The notes under the pieces are model-generated. The model was not told the DNA's origin. It was given only the letters and a program-made list of their open reading frames with translations, and made no database searches. A program made the translations under genes and the position numbers. A stretch of 64,000 nt of DNA from Deltaproteobacteria bacterium (GTDB taxonomy: Bacteria; Desulfobacterota; Desulfuromonadia; Desulfuromonadales; JAAYDE01), in contig JAAYDE010000099.1 in NCBI GenBank assembly GCA_012729375.1, positions 55,902 through 119,901 of the forward strand. Reading direction: 5' to 3'. Below, piece after piece: positions 17,960 through 26,710 of this stretch (position 1 is its first letter; the number at the start of each line of letters is the position of its first letter).

Positions 17960-19036
17960 TCAAAACCAGCCTTTTTTCCGGAAATAGGCGATCATGCCGC
18001 CGACACAGGCCGCCATCACCAGCCACACCAGGGGATAGCCCCAGCGCCACGACAATTCCGGCATATAATGAAAATTCATCCCGTAAACACCGACGATGAA
18101 GGTCAGGGGTATGAAGATGGTGGCTATGACCGTGAGTACTTTCATTACCTCGTTCATGCGGTGACTGGCGCTGGAGAGATAGAGGTCGAGGAGATTGGCC
18201 AGGGAATCCCGGTAGATTTCGACGGTGTCGATAACCTGGACGGTATGGTCGTAGAGGTCGCGCAAAAAAGGCCGGATCGGTTCCCCGATCAGGTCGCACT
18301 CGCTGCGCAGCAGGCCGGCGGCGATCTCCCGCAGGGGCCAGACCGCCTTGCGCAGCGTGCCGAGTTCGTTGCGGAAATGGTGGATGCGGGAGAGGGCGTC
18401 ACGAGTGGGGTTTTTGGTCAGTTCCTCCTCGAGTTCGGCCAAACGGTCGCCAAGGTGATCGAGAATCACGAAATAGCTGTCAACGACCGAATCGAAAAGG
18501 GCATAGGCGAGATAATCGGCCCCGCGCCGCCGCATTGGCCCACCGCTCTTTTCCAGACGGCCGCGCACACCGTTGAAAACATCCCCCGGCGGTTCCCTTT
18601 CCTGGAAACTGATGACGTAGTCTCTGCCCAGGACGATACTCACCTGCTCCTTCTCGATGGCCGGTTCATCGGCTTTCAAGGTCAGCATCTTGAGAATGAT
18701 GAGGAGGTTGTTTTCAAAAAGTTCCATCTTCGGTGGATGGTGGGTGTCGAGAATATCCTCCAGGGCCAGGGAATGAATGTCAAACATGGCTCCCAGGTCG
18801 CCGACCAGGGAAACATCGTGAATCCCTTCCAGGTTGATCCAGGTGACGCCGTCTCTTCCCGGATAGTTTCGGCAGTCGTCGAGGGTTGCTTGCAGTCGCT
18901 TTTCAAAGACGGCGGCGGTGAAATGGTAGATCTCCAGAACGGGGTTTTCCTGGCGACGTTCCCCCAGATGAACGAGGGATCCGGGAGCCAGGCCAATCGT
19001 TTTTGCTTTGCCAAACGATTCCATTATCTTATCCAT
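17960..19036 (-). CDS. corA: Magnesium/cobalt transporter CorA
   Basis: 358 residues. A long cytoplasmic N-terminal domain (about 1-295) with the willow helices (LADRLAELEEELTKNPTRDALSRIHHFRNEL) is followed by two C-terminal membrane helices. The gate motif YGMNF near residue 317 and the MPEL-like loop (YMPELSWRWGYPLVW) are diagnostic of CorA. The C-terminus is lysine rich (FRKKGWF). Inner-membrane pentameric Mg2+ channel. A short GC hairpin follows the stop (17942-17958) but lacks a U tract, so I do not call it a terminator. Confidence 0.95.
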   Translation of the reverse strand: MDKIMESFGKAKTIGLAPGSLVHLGERRQENPVLEIYHFTAAVFEKRLQATLDDCRNYPGRDGVTWINLEGIHDVSLVGDLGAMFDIHSLALEDILDTHHPPKMELFENNLLIILKMLTLKADEPAIEKEQVSIVLGRDYVISFQEREPPGDVFNGVRGRLEKSGGPMRRRGADYLAYALFDSVVDSYFVILDHLGDRLAELEEELTKNPTRDALSRIHHFRNELGTLRKAVWPLREIAAGLLRSECDLIGEPIRPFLRDLYDHTVQVIDTVEIYRDSLANLLDLYLSSASHRMNEVMKVLTVIATIFIPLTFIVGVYGMNFHYMPELSWRWGYPLVWLVMAACVGGMIAYFRKKGWF

Positions 19037-19207
19037 TGGGACAATAAAAATGATGGGGCAGACCTCCCCCGCCGGAGGGCTGCGCCAAAGGTCTGAGAAA
19101 TAAATCGAACCAGGCAGCTGCCGACCACTCCCGGGAATGGGCCGTTCGCCAAGAATACCGCCGCCATGATCAGGTTCGTCACGGCTTGATGCCGATATTT
19201 CGGAAAA

Positions 19208-19960
19208 CTACCCTTTTCCAGAAGAGACGACCTCGATCCCCTGCCGCTGCAACCCATCGAGAATTTGCGCCTTGAGACGGGAAGGAGCCAGGGGTTGCTC
19301 ACCTATTTGTGGAGCCAGACCCTTGATCCGGTATCTCACAAAGGAATGGCACAAACCGACAATCTCAACGGAGATGTCTGTCAACTGCAGACTGTCGGCC
19401 GCCAGAATCAGCAGGTCCTCGATTTTCTGCCTGGGAAACTGGTAGCCGACGGAAATCTCTGCGGCTACAACCGGATGGGAAGCTGATCTCACCTGAACGG
19501 GCCTGGTGATCAGCAGAAGATTGGGCAAGGTTACCAGATCGCCATCCTCCCGGCGGATCTCCGTATGGAACAGGCCTCTGCCGATTACCGTCCCCGAATG
19601 GTCCAGAATATGGATGAAATCCCCCCGGTGAAAGCCCCCGGTCGATTTCAGCCAGCTTCCGGCCAGGAAATTGGCGAAAAAACGAATCAGGCTCAAAGCC
19701 AGGGCGGCACCTATGAGAAGGCCGCATAGTCCAAGAATCTTAAACTTGAGAGCTTCGGCGAGGGGCAAGGTGGCAATAAGAAAAATCAGCCCGAAAAGGA
19801 TAACGAGCAGCATCGTCAGCTGTTTGCGGGCAATGCTCTCCGTCGTGTCGCCGAACTTCCTGGTGAGAAAGAAATTGGCGAGGAAAAGCACCAAAATCAC
19901 CCCCAGAACCGGCAGAGCCGAAAAGAGAAATGTGGAAAAGACTGTCTTCGGAATCCCCAT
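19208..19960 (-). CDS. MscS-family small-conductance mechanosensitive channel-like protein
   Basis: About 250 residues from ATG 19960, which has GGAG nine bases upstream; a GTG at 19975 is also in frame. Three hydrophobic helices occupy residues 8-30, 52-72 and 76-105; the beta domain that follows has FHRGDFIHILDHSGTVIGRGLFHTEIRREDGDLVTLPN, matching the MscS middle domain pattern GDxIxxxxxxGxVxxI...G...xxPN. The C-terminal alpha/beta domain (ISVGYQFPRQKIEDLL) also fits. Probable inner-membrane osmotic release channel. The pore helix is less Gly/Ala-patterned than E. coli MscS. Confidence 0.82.
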   Translation of the reverse strand: MGIPKTVFSTFLFSALPVLGVILVLFLANFFLTRKFGDTTESIARKQLTMLLVILFGLIFLIATLPLAEALKFKILGLCGLLIGAALALSLIRFFANFLAGSWLKSTGGFHRGDFIHILDHSGTVIGRGLFHTEIRREDGDLVTLPNLLLITRPVQVRSASHPVVAAEISVGYQFPRQKIEDLLILAADSLQLTDISVEIVGLCHSFVRYRIKGLAPQIGEQPLAPSRLKAQILDGLQRQGIEVVSSGKG

Positions 19961-20196
19961 GAATTGATTCTCCACAGATGAGGGTGAGGAAACTAACCTT
20001 AAAAGGTTAACGGAATTCTAGCAGATTGAAGCGGAATGGGGGCAAGAGATGTGAATGCCGAAGAAGTTGAGCTGATGCCGTGAGTGCCGGTGGGGTTTTC
20101 GGGGACGGTTTCGGGAGGAAAAAGAGGAAATGGCCCGATCCTTGCTCCTTAATGAAGCAGAAGCCTTACATTCACCCCCAAGCCCCGCGAGGCGTC

Positions 20197-20620
20197 ATGA
20201 ACAAAATAGCCCACTACGGTGTATTTCTTGCTCTTTTATACTCCATTGTCGGCGAATGGAACGATATCGCCAAGATCAAGGTCGCCGCTATACTGGGTGG
20301 GTTTGATTGCCACCTTTTTTTATCTATTTTTCATCTTCTGTGACATAAATGACACACATTTCCCTGACCGGGAGGTCGACCGTAAAACCCGTTTTCTAAG
20401 AAAAAAGCGGGCGCGGCAGAATGCCTACATCGGCCTTGGATTTACTTTCCTGTTTTTCATTGTCTGGAGTCCCCACTCCCCTTCCCTGCCCATTGTGGCG
20501 ATCCTCTGCGCATTTCTCTGTCTTGGCGCAACCCTGGTCCCTTTCTCCCTAAACACTTACCAGGGGAATAAGAAGAAGAAATCCGCACGGACTTCGCACC
20601 CGCTGAAAGTTTCCACTTAA
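20197..20620 (+). pseudogene. Predicted membrane protein with apparent frameshift
   Basis: Two overlapping frames look like halves of one small membrane protein. From ATG 20197, frame 1 gives NKIAHYGVFLALLYSIVGEWNDIAKIKVAA; it then loses character and stops at 20343. Frame 2, open from 20219 to 20620, becomes protein-like from about 20295 (YWVGLIATFFYLFFIFCDIND), then a Lys/Arg-rich loop and another hydrophobic pair of helices (GLGFTFLFFIVW, VAILCAFLCLGATLVPF). Joining them near 20285-20305 requires one extra base to be skipped. I do not recognise the family. It could be a real disruption, a sequencing error, or a gene that starts in frame 2 at 20219. Confidence 0.5.
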
Positions 20621-20652
20621 CCCGGCGCAGCGGAATGGGCTTGTCCCTGCCC

Positions 20653-21204
20653 TCAGGGTGAAGCCGGTGCCCCTTGGGGGGCGGCCTTCCACTTTTTCAC
20701 CAACTCTCGGGCCGTCTCCTGGCTTTGGGAATCCATTTTGCCTTTCAGGCTGTTGAGACAAGAAGCTGCTTTTTCCTCCCCCTTGGCCGCCGCCAGAGAA
20801 TACCAGAGAAAGGCTTGCTGGTCGTCTTTGGGCAGCAACTCTCCCTTTTCATAAAGCATCCCCAGTTCCAGTTGCGCCGGGCCGAAATCCAGCTCGGCAG
20901 CTTGGATAAAATAGTCGGGGGCCTTTTTCCGGGTCGGTTCATGCTGATAGTATCTGAGACCGATCAAGGTCATGGCCAGGGGATCGCCCTGCTCCGCCCG
21001 CGGTTCCCAGCGAGCGAAAAACTCCTCCAGCTCTTTGCAGCTTTCCAGGAGGCTTATCTTGGCTAGAAGATCCCCGCAAGGAACCCCGTTGACGAAGGTC
21101 TCCTCCAGGGGGGCAGCGCTGTGGGCCGGAAGGGGACTCCACAGGAGTGCCAGAGCAAGAGAAAAAATCAGTGGGTGAAACGGCGCTTTAAACCAGACTT
21201 TCAT
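20653..21204 (-). CDS. Exported Sel1/TPR-repeat protein
   Basis: 183 residues from ATG 21204. A signal peptide (FKAPFHPLIFSLALALLWSPLPAHSAA) is followed by a domain with Sel1-like repeats: EQGDPLAMTLIGLRYYQHEPTRKKAPDYFIQAAELDF and PAQLELGMLYEKGELLPKDDQQAFLWYSLAAAKG, which carry the A..LG..Y..G and A..WY..AA.G spacing. Probably periplasmic and involved in protein-protein contact; no specific role can be given. It stands alone between convergent and same-strand genes. Confidence 0.75.
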   Translation of the reverse strand: MKVWFKAPFHPLIFSLALALLWSPLPAHSAAPLEETFVNGVPCGDLLAKISLLESCKELEEFFARWEPRAEQGDPLAMTLIGLRYYQHEPTRKKAPDYFIQAAELDFGPAQLELGMLYEKGELLPKDDQQAFLWYSLAAAKGEEKAASCLNSLKGKMDSQSQETARELVKKWKAAPQGAPASP

Positions 21205-21387
21205 GTCACGATCCTTGCCTTGTTGGGAAACTTTTTTTCGGAAGTGATTTTTATTTAAGTCATCCCTGGACGTTTTGTCAATGAGGGGCTGAAGTTTGGT
21301 GGCGGACCGACGCGAACCGTTGCCCACGATCCTTCCGAATGGATCAGGTGCAAGAGGTGCTTATTTTTCGAGGCCAAAAATCGGTAG

Positions 21388-21416
21388 AAAAAAAGGACGG
21401 AATTCTCCGCCCTTCT
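21388..21416 (-). terminator. Intrinsic terminator after the cysteine synthase gene
   Basis: Minus strand AAGGGCGGAGAATTCCGTCCTTTTTTT: the GC-rich arms GGGCGG and CCGTCC pair with one mismatch around GAGAATT, followed by seven U. It lies about 45 bases after the stop at 21461. Confidence 0.7.
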
Positions 21417-21460
21417 TTTCCATAAAACCGTAACCGGCCAGTTTTCCCTATTTGCCGCCA

Positions 21461-22429
21461 TCAGGGGGGACACTCGGCACAGATGGAGCGGAACAGGTTG
21501 GTGGAGAGGTAGCGGTCCCCCCGGTCGGGAAGAAGAACCACGACCACATCGTCGGGTGAATAATCGGCCGCTACCTGGAGAGCCGCCTGCACCGCCGCAC
21601 CGCTGCTCATCCCGGCAAAAAGCCCCTCTTCAAGGGCCAACCGGTTGGCCATGGAAAAAGCGCCACGGTCATCCACAGTAACGATTCTGTCGAGACGGTT
21701 GCGCTCGTAAATCTCGGGGACAATGGCCTCTTTCATGTTTTTGAGCCCCTGGATGGCATGACCTTCCACCGGCTCGGCGCCGACGATCTGGATCTTGCAA
21801 TTGAATTCCTTGAGCCGCCGGGCAACCCCCATAAGGGTTCCGGAGGTGCCGATCCCGGCCACAAAGGCGGTGATATGTCCGCCGGTCTGGGCGATGATCT
21901 CGGGGGCCGTTGTCTCGTAATGGCTGAGCCAGTTGGCGGGGTTGGCAAACTGGTTGGGCATGTAGTAGCGGTCGGGGTTTTCCGCCACCAGGCGATGGGC
22001 GGCGCGGATGGCGCCATCAGTGCGCTCGTGGGCCGGGGTCAGAACCAGCTCGGCGCCGTAGGCCAACAGGATTTGGCGGCGCTCGACGCTAACGCATTCG
22101 GGAAGGGTCAGTTTGATCCGGTAGCCTTTGCAGGAGGCGACCATGGCCAGACCGATGCCGGTATTTCCCGAGGTTGGTTCGAGAATGGTCTTGCCGGGAT
22201 CGAGAAGCCCTTCTTCTTCGGCCTTTTTGATCATCCAGTAGGCCGGCCGGTCTTTGACCGAACCACCGGGATTGTGCCCTTCCAGCTTGGCCAGAATTCG
22301 CGCCCCCCGCTGAGGACGGATGCGCCGCAATTCCACCAGGGGGGTGTTTCCTATGGAATCGAGAAGGCAGGGGATTCTTCCGGTCTGAGGCCGCGGCAGG
22401 GAAATGACTTCCGATCTTTTCTCTTTCAT
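21461..22429 (-). CDS. cysM: PLP-dependent cysteine synthase (O-acetylserine sulfhydrylase, CysM-like)
   Basis: 322 residues. Fold-type II PLP enzyme: the lysine in EGHNPGGSVKDRPAYWMIKKAE binds PLP, TSGNTGIGLAMVA binds the substrate carboxylate and PLP, and GIGTSGTLMGVARRL binds the phosphate. The C-terminal GLFAGMSSGAAVQAAL and VVLLPDRGDRYLST are typical of cysteine synthases. It converts O-acetylserine and sulfide (or another sulfur donor) to cysteine. CysK, CysM and cystathionine-beta-synthase-like enzymes are hard to separate by eye; the NPGGSVKDRPA form is common in the CysM branch. Single-gene unit with its own terminator. Confidence 0.85.
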   Translation of the reverse strand: MKEKRSEVISLPRPQTGRIPCLLDSIGNTPLVELRRIRPQRGARILAKLEGHNPGGSVKDRPAYWMIKKAEEEGLLDPGKTILEPTSGNTGIGLAMVASCKGYRIKLTLPECVSVERRQILLAYGAELVLTPAHERTDGAIRAAHRLVAENPDRYYMPNQFANPANWLSHYETTAPEIIAQTGGHITAFVAGIGTSGTLMGVARRLKEFNCKIQIVGAEPVEGHAIQGLKNMKEAIVPEIYERNRLDRIVTVDDRGAFSMANRLALEEGLFAGMSSGAAVQAALQVAADYSPDDVVVVLLPDRGDRYLSTNLFRSICAECPP

Positions 22430-22646
22430 ATTTCCGTTACCGTTACGGGGGGAAAAGAGGATGGTCCACGAAAAAACATCGCGGATTTCATAAAAACCAT
22501 TTCTTTGTTCTCTGATATGGTAAAAAAAATCAGCCCCTCATTTCAAGCTTTATTCTTTTGGTCAGGTTTTCGACGCAGCTCGAAACGGGTTTTTGGTTGC
22601 CGTTCTAATTGTTTATTTTTCAACGCCTTCCTGAAAGTGCTAAAAG

Positions 22647-23375
22647 ATGAAGATCGAGGCTCCTCTGGTCGCCGGCAAACTGCTCCGCCGCTACCAGCGC
22701 TTTTTGGCCGACGTTGCCCTGGATGAGGGCTCCACCGTCACCGCCCACACCCCCAACACGGGCAGCATGATGCAATGCGCCGTGCCCGGCTACCGGGTGC
22801 TTCTGTCGAGGAGTGAAAACCCCCGGCGCAAGCTTCCCTTTACCCTGGAAAGGATCAAAGTCAACGGCTTCTGGGTCGATATTCACACTCATCGCGCCAA
22901 CGACGTGGTGGAGGAAGGACTCCGCCAAAGCTTGATCCGCGGTTTCAGCGGCTTCGCTCTCCGTCGGGAATTCCCCTACGGCGATAGCCGCTTCGATTTT
23001 CTGCTGCACAGGGAACAGGAGCGCATCCTTCTGGAAGTAAAAAACGTCACCCTGATGTATGGAGAGGGATCGGCCTGTTTCCCCGATGCGGTCACCCTTC
23101 GCGGCCAGAAACATATCCGTGCTCTGCGGAAAGCCCTCGATGAGGGTTACCGCAGCATCCTGTTTTTCCTCGTCCAGCGGGGAGAAGCCCTGTCCTTTCG
23201 GCCGGCGGACCACATCGATGGGGAATACGGCCAGCTCCTTCGGCAAGCCGTGCAGGCCGGGGTGGAGGTTTTGGCCTACAAAACGGTCGTTACCGAAGAT
23301 GAAACGACCATAGCCGCTCCCCTGCCGATTTTCCTGGAAGCCGGGACAGGTATTCAGGACCGGTTTATTCGGTAA
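22647..23375 (+). CDS. sfsA: SfsA family protein (sugar fermentation stimulation/nuclease)
   Basis: 242 residues. N-terminal OB-fold portion with RRYQRFLADVALDEGSTVTAHTPNTGSM, which is diagnostic of SfsA, followed by a restriction-endonuclease-like catalytic portion with SRFDFLL and ILLEVKNVTLMYGEG (D...ExK nuclease pattern) and FPDAVTLRGQKHIRAL. Described in E. coli as a DNA-binding protein affecting maltose genes and later as a nuclease-like fold; the cellular role is unsettled. Its 3' end overlaps the convergent TPM gene by 11 bases. The ribosome-binding site is weak. Confidence 0.93.
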   Translation: MKIEAPLVAGKLLRRYQRFLADVALDEGSTVTAHTPNTGSMMQCAVPGYRVLLSRSENPRRKLPFTLERIKVNGFWVDIHTHRANDVVEEGLRQSLIRGFSGFALRREFPYGDSRFDFLLHREQERILLEVKNVTLMYGEGSACFPDAVTLRGQKHIRALRKALDEGYRSILFFLVQRGEALSFRPADHIDGEYGQLLRQAVQAGVEVLAYKTVVTEDETTIAAPLPIFLEAGTGIQDRFIR

Positions 23376-24000
23376 TGAGATTGGGAAGTTCGTCTATGTC
23401 GTTTTCCCGCGAGGGGAGTTGGGTTTCCAGAACGGCGCCGCATTTGCGGATCGCTTCGCAAAGAGCATCGCAGCCCCGGCCGCGGCGAATGCCGTCAACC
23501 ACCAGATCGACCACCCCGCGCCAGGTTTCCCCGGGAACGGCGCGGCTGATCCCGCGGTCCGCCAGAACAAAAACCCGATGTTCGAAAAGGGAAAGAAGGA
23601 TCAGAATGCCGTTTTCATCCCGGGTATGGTGAAGGCCATGCTCCAGAAAAGAGACCTTGGCCTTTTCCTCGACTTCCTCGTTCATCTCCGCAGGGGAGAT
23701 AAGACAACGTTTCAGGGCCGGCAGGTTGCGGATAAGTATTTTAAAAGGGAAATAAAAAGCGAAGAAAAGGACAATCAGCGCCCACATCGATTCCTTGCCG
23801 AAACCCCAGGTAAGCAGGGCAGCGCTGCTGAAGGAAAAAAGCCCGGCGCCGATGATTTCAGCGCGGGGATAGTCGTAGGACTGATCCACCACCATGGGAA
23901 CAATCTCCCCGCTGGTGCGCTCCTCCATCTCCCGGACCACGGCTTCGATCCGTTCCTTTTCTTCCGCGGTGAAAAAATCCCTGGCTTTGGTTGACGACAT
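23365..24000 (-). CDS. TPM-domain membrane protein, second copy
   Basis: 211 residues from ATG 24000. It begins with a TPM domain core (FFTAEEKERIEAVVREMEERTSGEIVPMVVDQSYDYPRAE), then two membrane helices at about 50-70 and 75-95, then a second alpha/beta part containing HHTRDENGILILLSLFEHRVFVLADRGI, the TPM signature. It is the third gene of a lemA-TPM-TPM cluster, 33 bases after the first TPM gene. TPM proteins have been linked to photosystem repair in plants and to acid phosphatase activity, but the bacterial role is unknown. The unit presumably works at the inner membrane. Confidence 0.85.
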   Translation of the reverse strand: MSSTKARDFFTAEEKERIEAVVREMEERTSGEIVPMVVDQSYDYPRAEIIGAGLFSFSSAALLTWGFGKESMWALIVLFFAFYFPFKILIRNLPALKRCLISPAEMNEEVEEKAKVSFLEHGLHHTRDENGILILLSLFEHRVFVLADRGISRAVPGETWRGVVDLVVDGIRRGRGCDALCEAIRKCGAVLETQLPSRENDIDELPNLITE

Positions 24001-24033
24001 GATTCCCGGTCCTTTTTTCCTCAAAGGGTCCAG

Positions 24034-24765
24034 CTACCAACTCCCGGAGGCGCCGCCGCCACCGAAGCTTCCGCCGCCGCCGGAAAATCCGCCGCCGCCG
24101 AAACCACCACCGCCACCGCCGCCAAAAGGTCCGCCGGTCCAGTAGCTTCCGCCCCGGCGCCTCCCGCCGGCCGATGAGGGCGCGTGCAAACGAAGCAGAA
24201 AGGGGCCCATGAAAAGGAAAAAGAGCAGCGGGCCCCAGGGGCTGCGTTCCTTGCGCCGCGACTGAGATGCATCGGCTTTGTATTCTCCCCGGACCACTCC
24301 TACCAGGGCGTTGACCCCGGCAATGACCCCGCCATCGAAATCACCCTTGCGGAAGCGGGGGGCCATCTCGTAATCGATGATCCGCCCCGCCACCAGGTCG
24401 GTCAGGGTTCCTTCCAGTCCCTTTCCTACCTCGATTCGCATCTTGCGGTCATTTTTGACCACCAGTAGCAGGGCGCCATTGTCCTTATGCCTCTGCCCCG
24501 GTTGCCATGTTTCTACGACCCGCAGTGAAAAACCCTCCAGGGAATCCCCTGACAGGGAAGGAATGGTCAGCACCACCACCTGGGTGGAATCGGTCCGCTC
24601 GAAATCCTTGAGAAAACCCTCCAGTTTCGAGCGGACATCGGGGGATAGGATGGCGGCATGATCGGTGACGTAACCCGTTGCCGGCGGCACCTCCAGCCCT
24701 GCAACCACGGCAGGGAGGAGAAAACAACAAAACAAAAGAAGCAGCGGCTGAAACCTGATCATCAC
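24034..24765 (-). CDS. TPM-domain protein with Gly-rich C-terminus (YgcG-like)
   Basis: 243 residues. Signal peptide or N-terminal anchor (FQPLLLLFCCFLLPAVVAG), then a TPM domain (about 28-150) with VTDHAAILSP, STQVVVLTIPSLSG, NGALLLVVKNDRKMRIEVGKGLEG and ARIIDYEMAPRFRKGDFDGGV, then a membrane helix (GPLLFFLFMGPFLL) and a C-terminal tail of about 40 residues made of Gly/Phe/Ser repeats (GGGGGFGGGG type). It overlaps lemA by 4 bases. The lemA plus ygcG pairing is widespread; function is unknown. Confidence 0.9.
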   Translation of the reverse strand: MMIRFQPLLLLFCCFLLPAVVAGLEVPPATGYVTDHAAILSPDVRSKLEGFLKDFERTDSTQVVVLTIPSLSGDSLEGFSLRVVETWQPGQRHKDNGALLLVVKNDRKMRIEVGKGLEGTLTDLVAGRIIDYEMAPRFRKGDFDGGVIAGVNALVGVVRGEYKADASQSRRKERSPWGPLLFFLFMGPFLLRLHAPSSAGGRRRGGSYWTGGPFGGGGGGGFGGGGFSGGGGSFGGGGASGSW

Positions 24766-25364
24766 TGAAACTGCACCCGCGGAGCCTGGTCGGCTCCGGG
24801 CTGAGCCTTGAAAGGCTCCTTGCGGTCGAGGCGCAGCAGGAATTTGTTGGTCAGGTTGTTGGGGAAGGAACGGATCGAGCTGTTAAAGATCTGCACCGCC
24901 TCGTTGTAACGCTGGCGGGCGACATTGATGCGGTTTTCCGTCCCCTCGAGCTGATGCTGGAGGTCGCGAAAGTTCTGGGATGCCTTGAGATCCGGATAGG
25001 CCTCGGCCACCGCCAGCAGACGGGAAAGCGCGGAAGACATCGCCCCCTGAGCCTCAATATACTTGGCTACAGCGGCGGCATCGCCGAGGTTTTTCGGGGA
25101 GATTTGCAGCTGGCCGATGCGGGCGCGGGCATCGGTAACCGCTTCCAGGGTCTCCCGCTCGTGGGCGGCGTAGGCCTTGACCGTTTCCACCAGGTTGGGG
25201 ATCAGATCGGCGCGCCGCTGGTAGGTGGCTTCCACATCGGCCCAGGCGGCGAAAACCGCTTCCTCGTTCCTCTGGATCTCATTATAGCCGCAACCGGAAA
25301 GTCCCAGCACAAAAAGAGCCGGCAATAAAGCCGTAAGGAAATGGTTGTTTCTCGCACGATACAT
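24762..25364 (-). CDS. lemA: LemA family lipoprotein
   Basis: 200 residues. Lipobox LGLSGC at residues 20-25 predicts a lipoprotein, so unlike many LemA proteins the anchor is likely lipid. The LemA domain follows: NEEAVFAAWADVEATYQRRADLIPNLVETVKAYAAHERETLEAVTDAR, then long helices and YNEAVQIFNSSIRSFPNNL, all typical. First gene of the lemA-TPM-TPM operon. Role unknown; LemA proteins form helical bundles at the membrane surface. Confidence 0.92.
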   Translation of the reverse strand: MYRARNNHFLTALLPALFVLGLSGCGYNEIQRNEEAVFAAWADVEATYQRRADLIPNLVETVKAYAAHERETLEAVTDARARIGQLQISPKNLGDAAAVAKYIEAQGAMSSALSRLLAVAEAYPDLKASQNFRDLQHQLEGTENRINVARQRYNEAVQIFNSSIRSFPNNLTNKFLLRLDRKEPFKAQPGADQAPRVQFQ

Positions 25365-25500
25365 GGTTTCCTCCTCCGCTAAGATTTCCTGCCCCGGCAG
25401 GCCCGCCGTCCTTAACTCTTTCGCTTTACTTACATATCATATCGAAGGATGAAGGGCAAATTTTCGATTTTGATGATAAATACAAACAGCGACTTCCGAT

Positions 25501-25529
25501 TTGACAGAAAAAGGGTTGAGTTCTATCCT
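25501..25529 (+). promoter_or_regulatory. Predicted sigma-70 promoter of the flavoprotein gene
   Basis: TTGACA (25501-25506), 17-base spacer, TATCCT (25524-25529). Transcription should begin near 25536. This places upstream in-frame starts outside the transcript and supports ATG 25552, which follows GGAGG. Confidence 0.7.
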
Positions 25530-25551
25530 CATGAATGAAGGAGGTGGCACC

Positions 25552-26685
25552 ATGGGAAAACATCTGGTTCTGGTAGGCGGCGGTCATGCCCATATGACCG
25601 TCATGGCGAAACTTGGTGATTACATCCATAAAGGACACCGGGTCACCCTGATCAACCCCTCCCCCTATCATTATTACTCCGGAATGGGGCCGGGAGCTTT
25701 GTCCAGGACCTACCGCCCCCAGGACATCCGTTTCCACGTCGGCAAAATGGTCCAGGACCGGGGTGCCCATTTCATTCAGGACAAAGTGGTTCGCGTTGAC
25801 GGTGAGGGATGCACCCTTCACCTGGCCTCGGAAGCGCTCGTCAATTACGACGTCGTCTCCTTCAATAGCGGCAGCGGCATCGCCCTGGGCCGCGGAGAAG
25901 ACGACGACCGCATCATTCCCGTAAAGCCGATCATCAACCTTCTCAAGGGGCAGAAAAGAATCCTTCAGGAATCGGCCAGGCACCCTTTGAAACTGCTGGT
26001 TCTCGGCGGCGGTCCGGCCGGGGTGGAAATCGCCGGAAATCTCTGGGCGCTGAGGGAGAATATCGGCAAGAAAGGTGACATCACCCTGGTCGCCGGCAGC
26101 CGGCTGCTGAAAAATATGCCGTCCAGGGTTCGGGAATTGGCTTATGCCATTTTACGGCGGCGCGGCATAGAAATATTGGAGGGCGTTCACGCCTCTAAGG
26201 TCTCCGATGGAGAAGCCCTTCTGTCGGACGGCCACAGAGTTGGATTCGATTTTGCCTTTGCCGCAACGGGCGTCACCCCTTCCCCCCTGTTCAAGGACTC
26301 CGGGCTGCCTACGGGACCCGACGGCGGCCTGCTGGTCAACTCTTTTCTCCAATCCCCGGCTTATCCGGAGATGTTCGGCGGCGGTGACTGCATCCATTTC
26401 CAGGACCGCCCTCTGGCCAAGGTGGGCGTCTATGCGGTCCGCGAAAACCCCATTCTTTACCAGAACCTCTTCAACGCTCTGGAAAACCTCCCCCTCACCC
26501 CTTTTCACCCCCAAAAGGATTACCTGCTGATTCTCAACATGGGAGGGGGCACCGGCATATTCGGCCGGGGGAAATTGGCCTTCGGCGGCCGGATCGCCTT
26601 CTGGATCAAAGACCGTATCGATCGGGCTTTTATGGAGGAATTCCAGTTGAGCGGCGAAAAAAACGAACCGGAAAACCTCATCTGA
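25552..26685 (+). CDS. NDH-2/SQR-like FAD-dependent pyridine nucleotide-disulfide oxidoreductase
   Basis: 377 residues. N-terminal FAD-binding motif HLVLVGGGHAHMTVM; second dinucleotide fold with LLVLGGGPAGVEIAGNLWAL near residue 150; ATGVTPSP; and the C-terminal FAD motif FGGGDCIHFQDRPLAKVGVYAVRENPIL. The GGGHAH start and overall pattern resemble the family that is also found fused to selenophosphate synthase, and more distantly type II NADH dehydrogenases and sulfide:quinone reductases. No redox-active CxxC pair is visible. GGAGG lies seven bases before the ATG. Followed 25 bases later by a rhodanese-ferritin protein on the same transcript, hinting at sulfur or redox chemistry. Substrate unknown. 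Confidence 0.82.
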   Translation: MGKHLVLVGGGHAHMTVMAKLGDYIHKGHRVTLINPSPYHYYSGMGPGALSRTYRPQDIRFHVGKMVQDRGAHFIQDKVVRVDGEGCTLHLASEALVNYDVVSFNSGSGIALGRGEDDDRIIPVKPIINLLKGQKRILQESARHPLKLLVLGGGPAGVEIAGNLWALRENIGKKGDITLVAGSRLLKNMPSRVRELAYAILRRRGIEILEGVHASKVSDGEALLSDGHRVGFDFAFAATGVTPSPLFKDSGLPTGPDGGLLVNSFLQSPAYPEMFGGGDCIHFQDRPLAKVGVYAVRENPILYQNLFNALENLPLTPFHPQKDYLLILNMGGGTGIFGRGKLAFGGRIAFWIKDRIDRAFMEEFQLSGEKNEPENLI

Positions 26686-26710
26686 AATATCCTCTTTCAT
26701 GGAGAAACCC

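Noticed and set aside
24040..24135. Repetitive CCGCCGCCG-type DNA
   Set aside because: It is the Gly-rich C-terminal tail of the TPM protein, not a CRISPR array or structural repeat.
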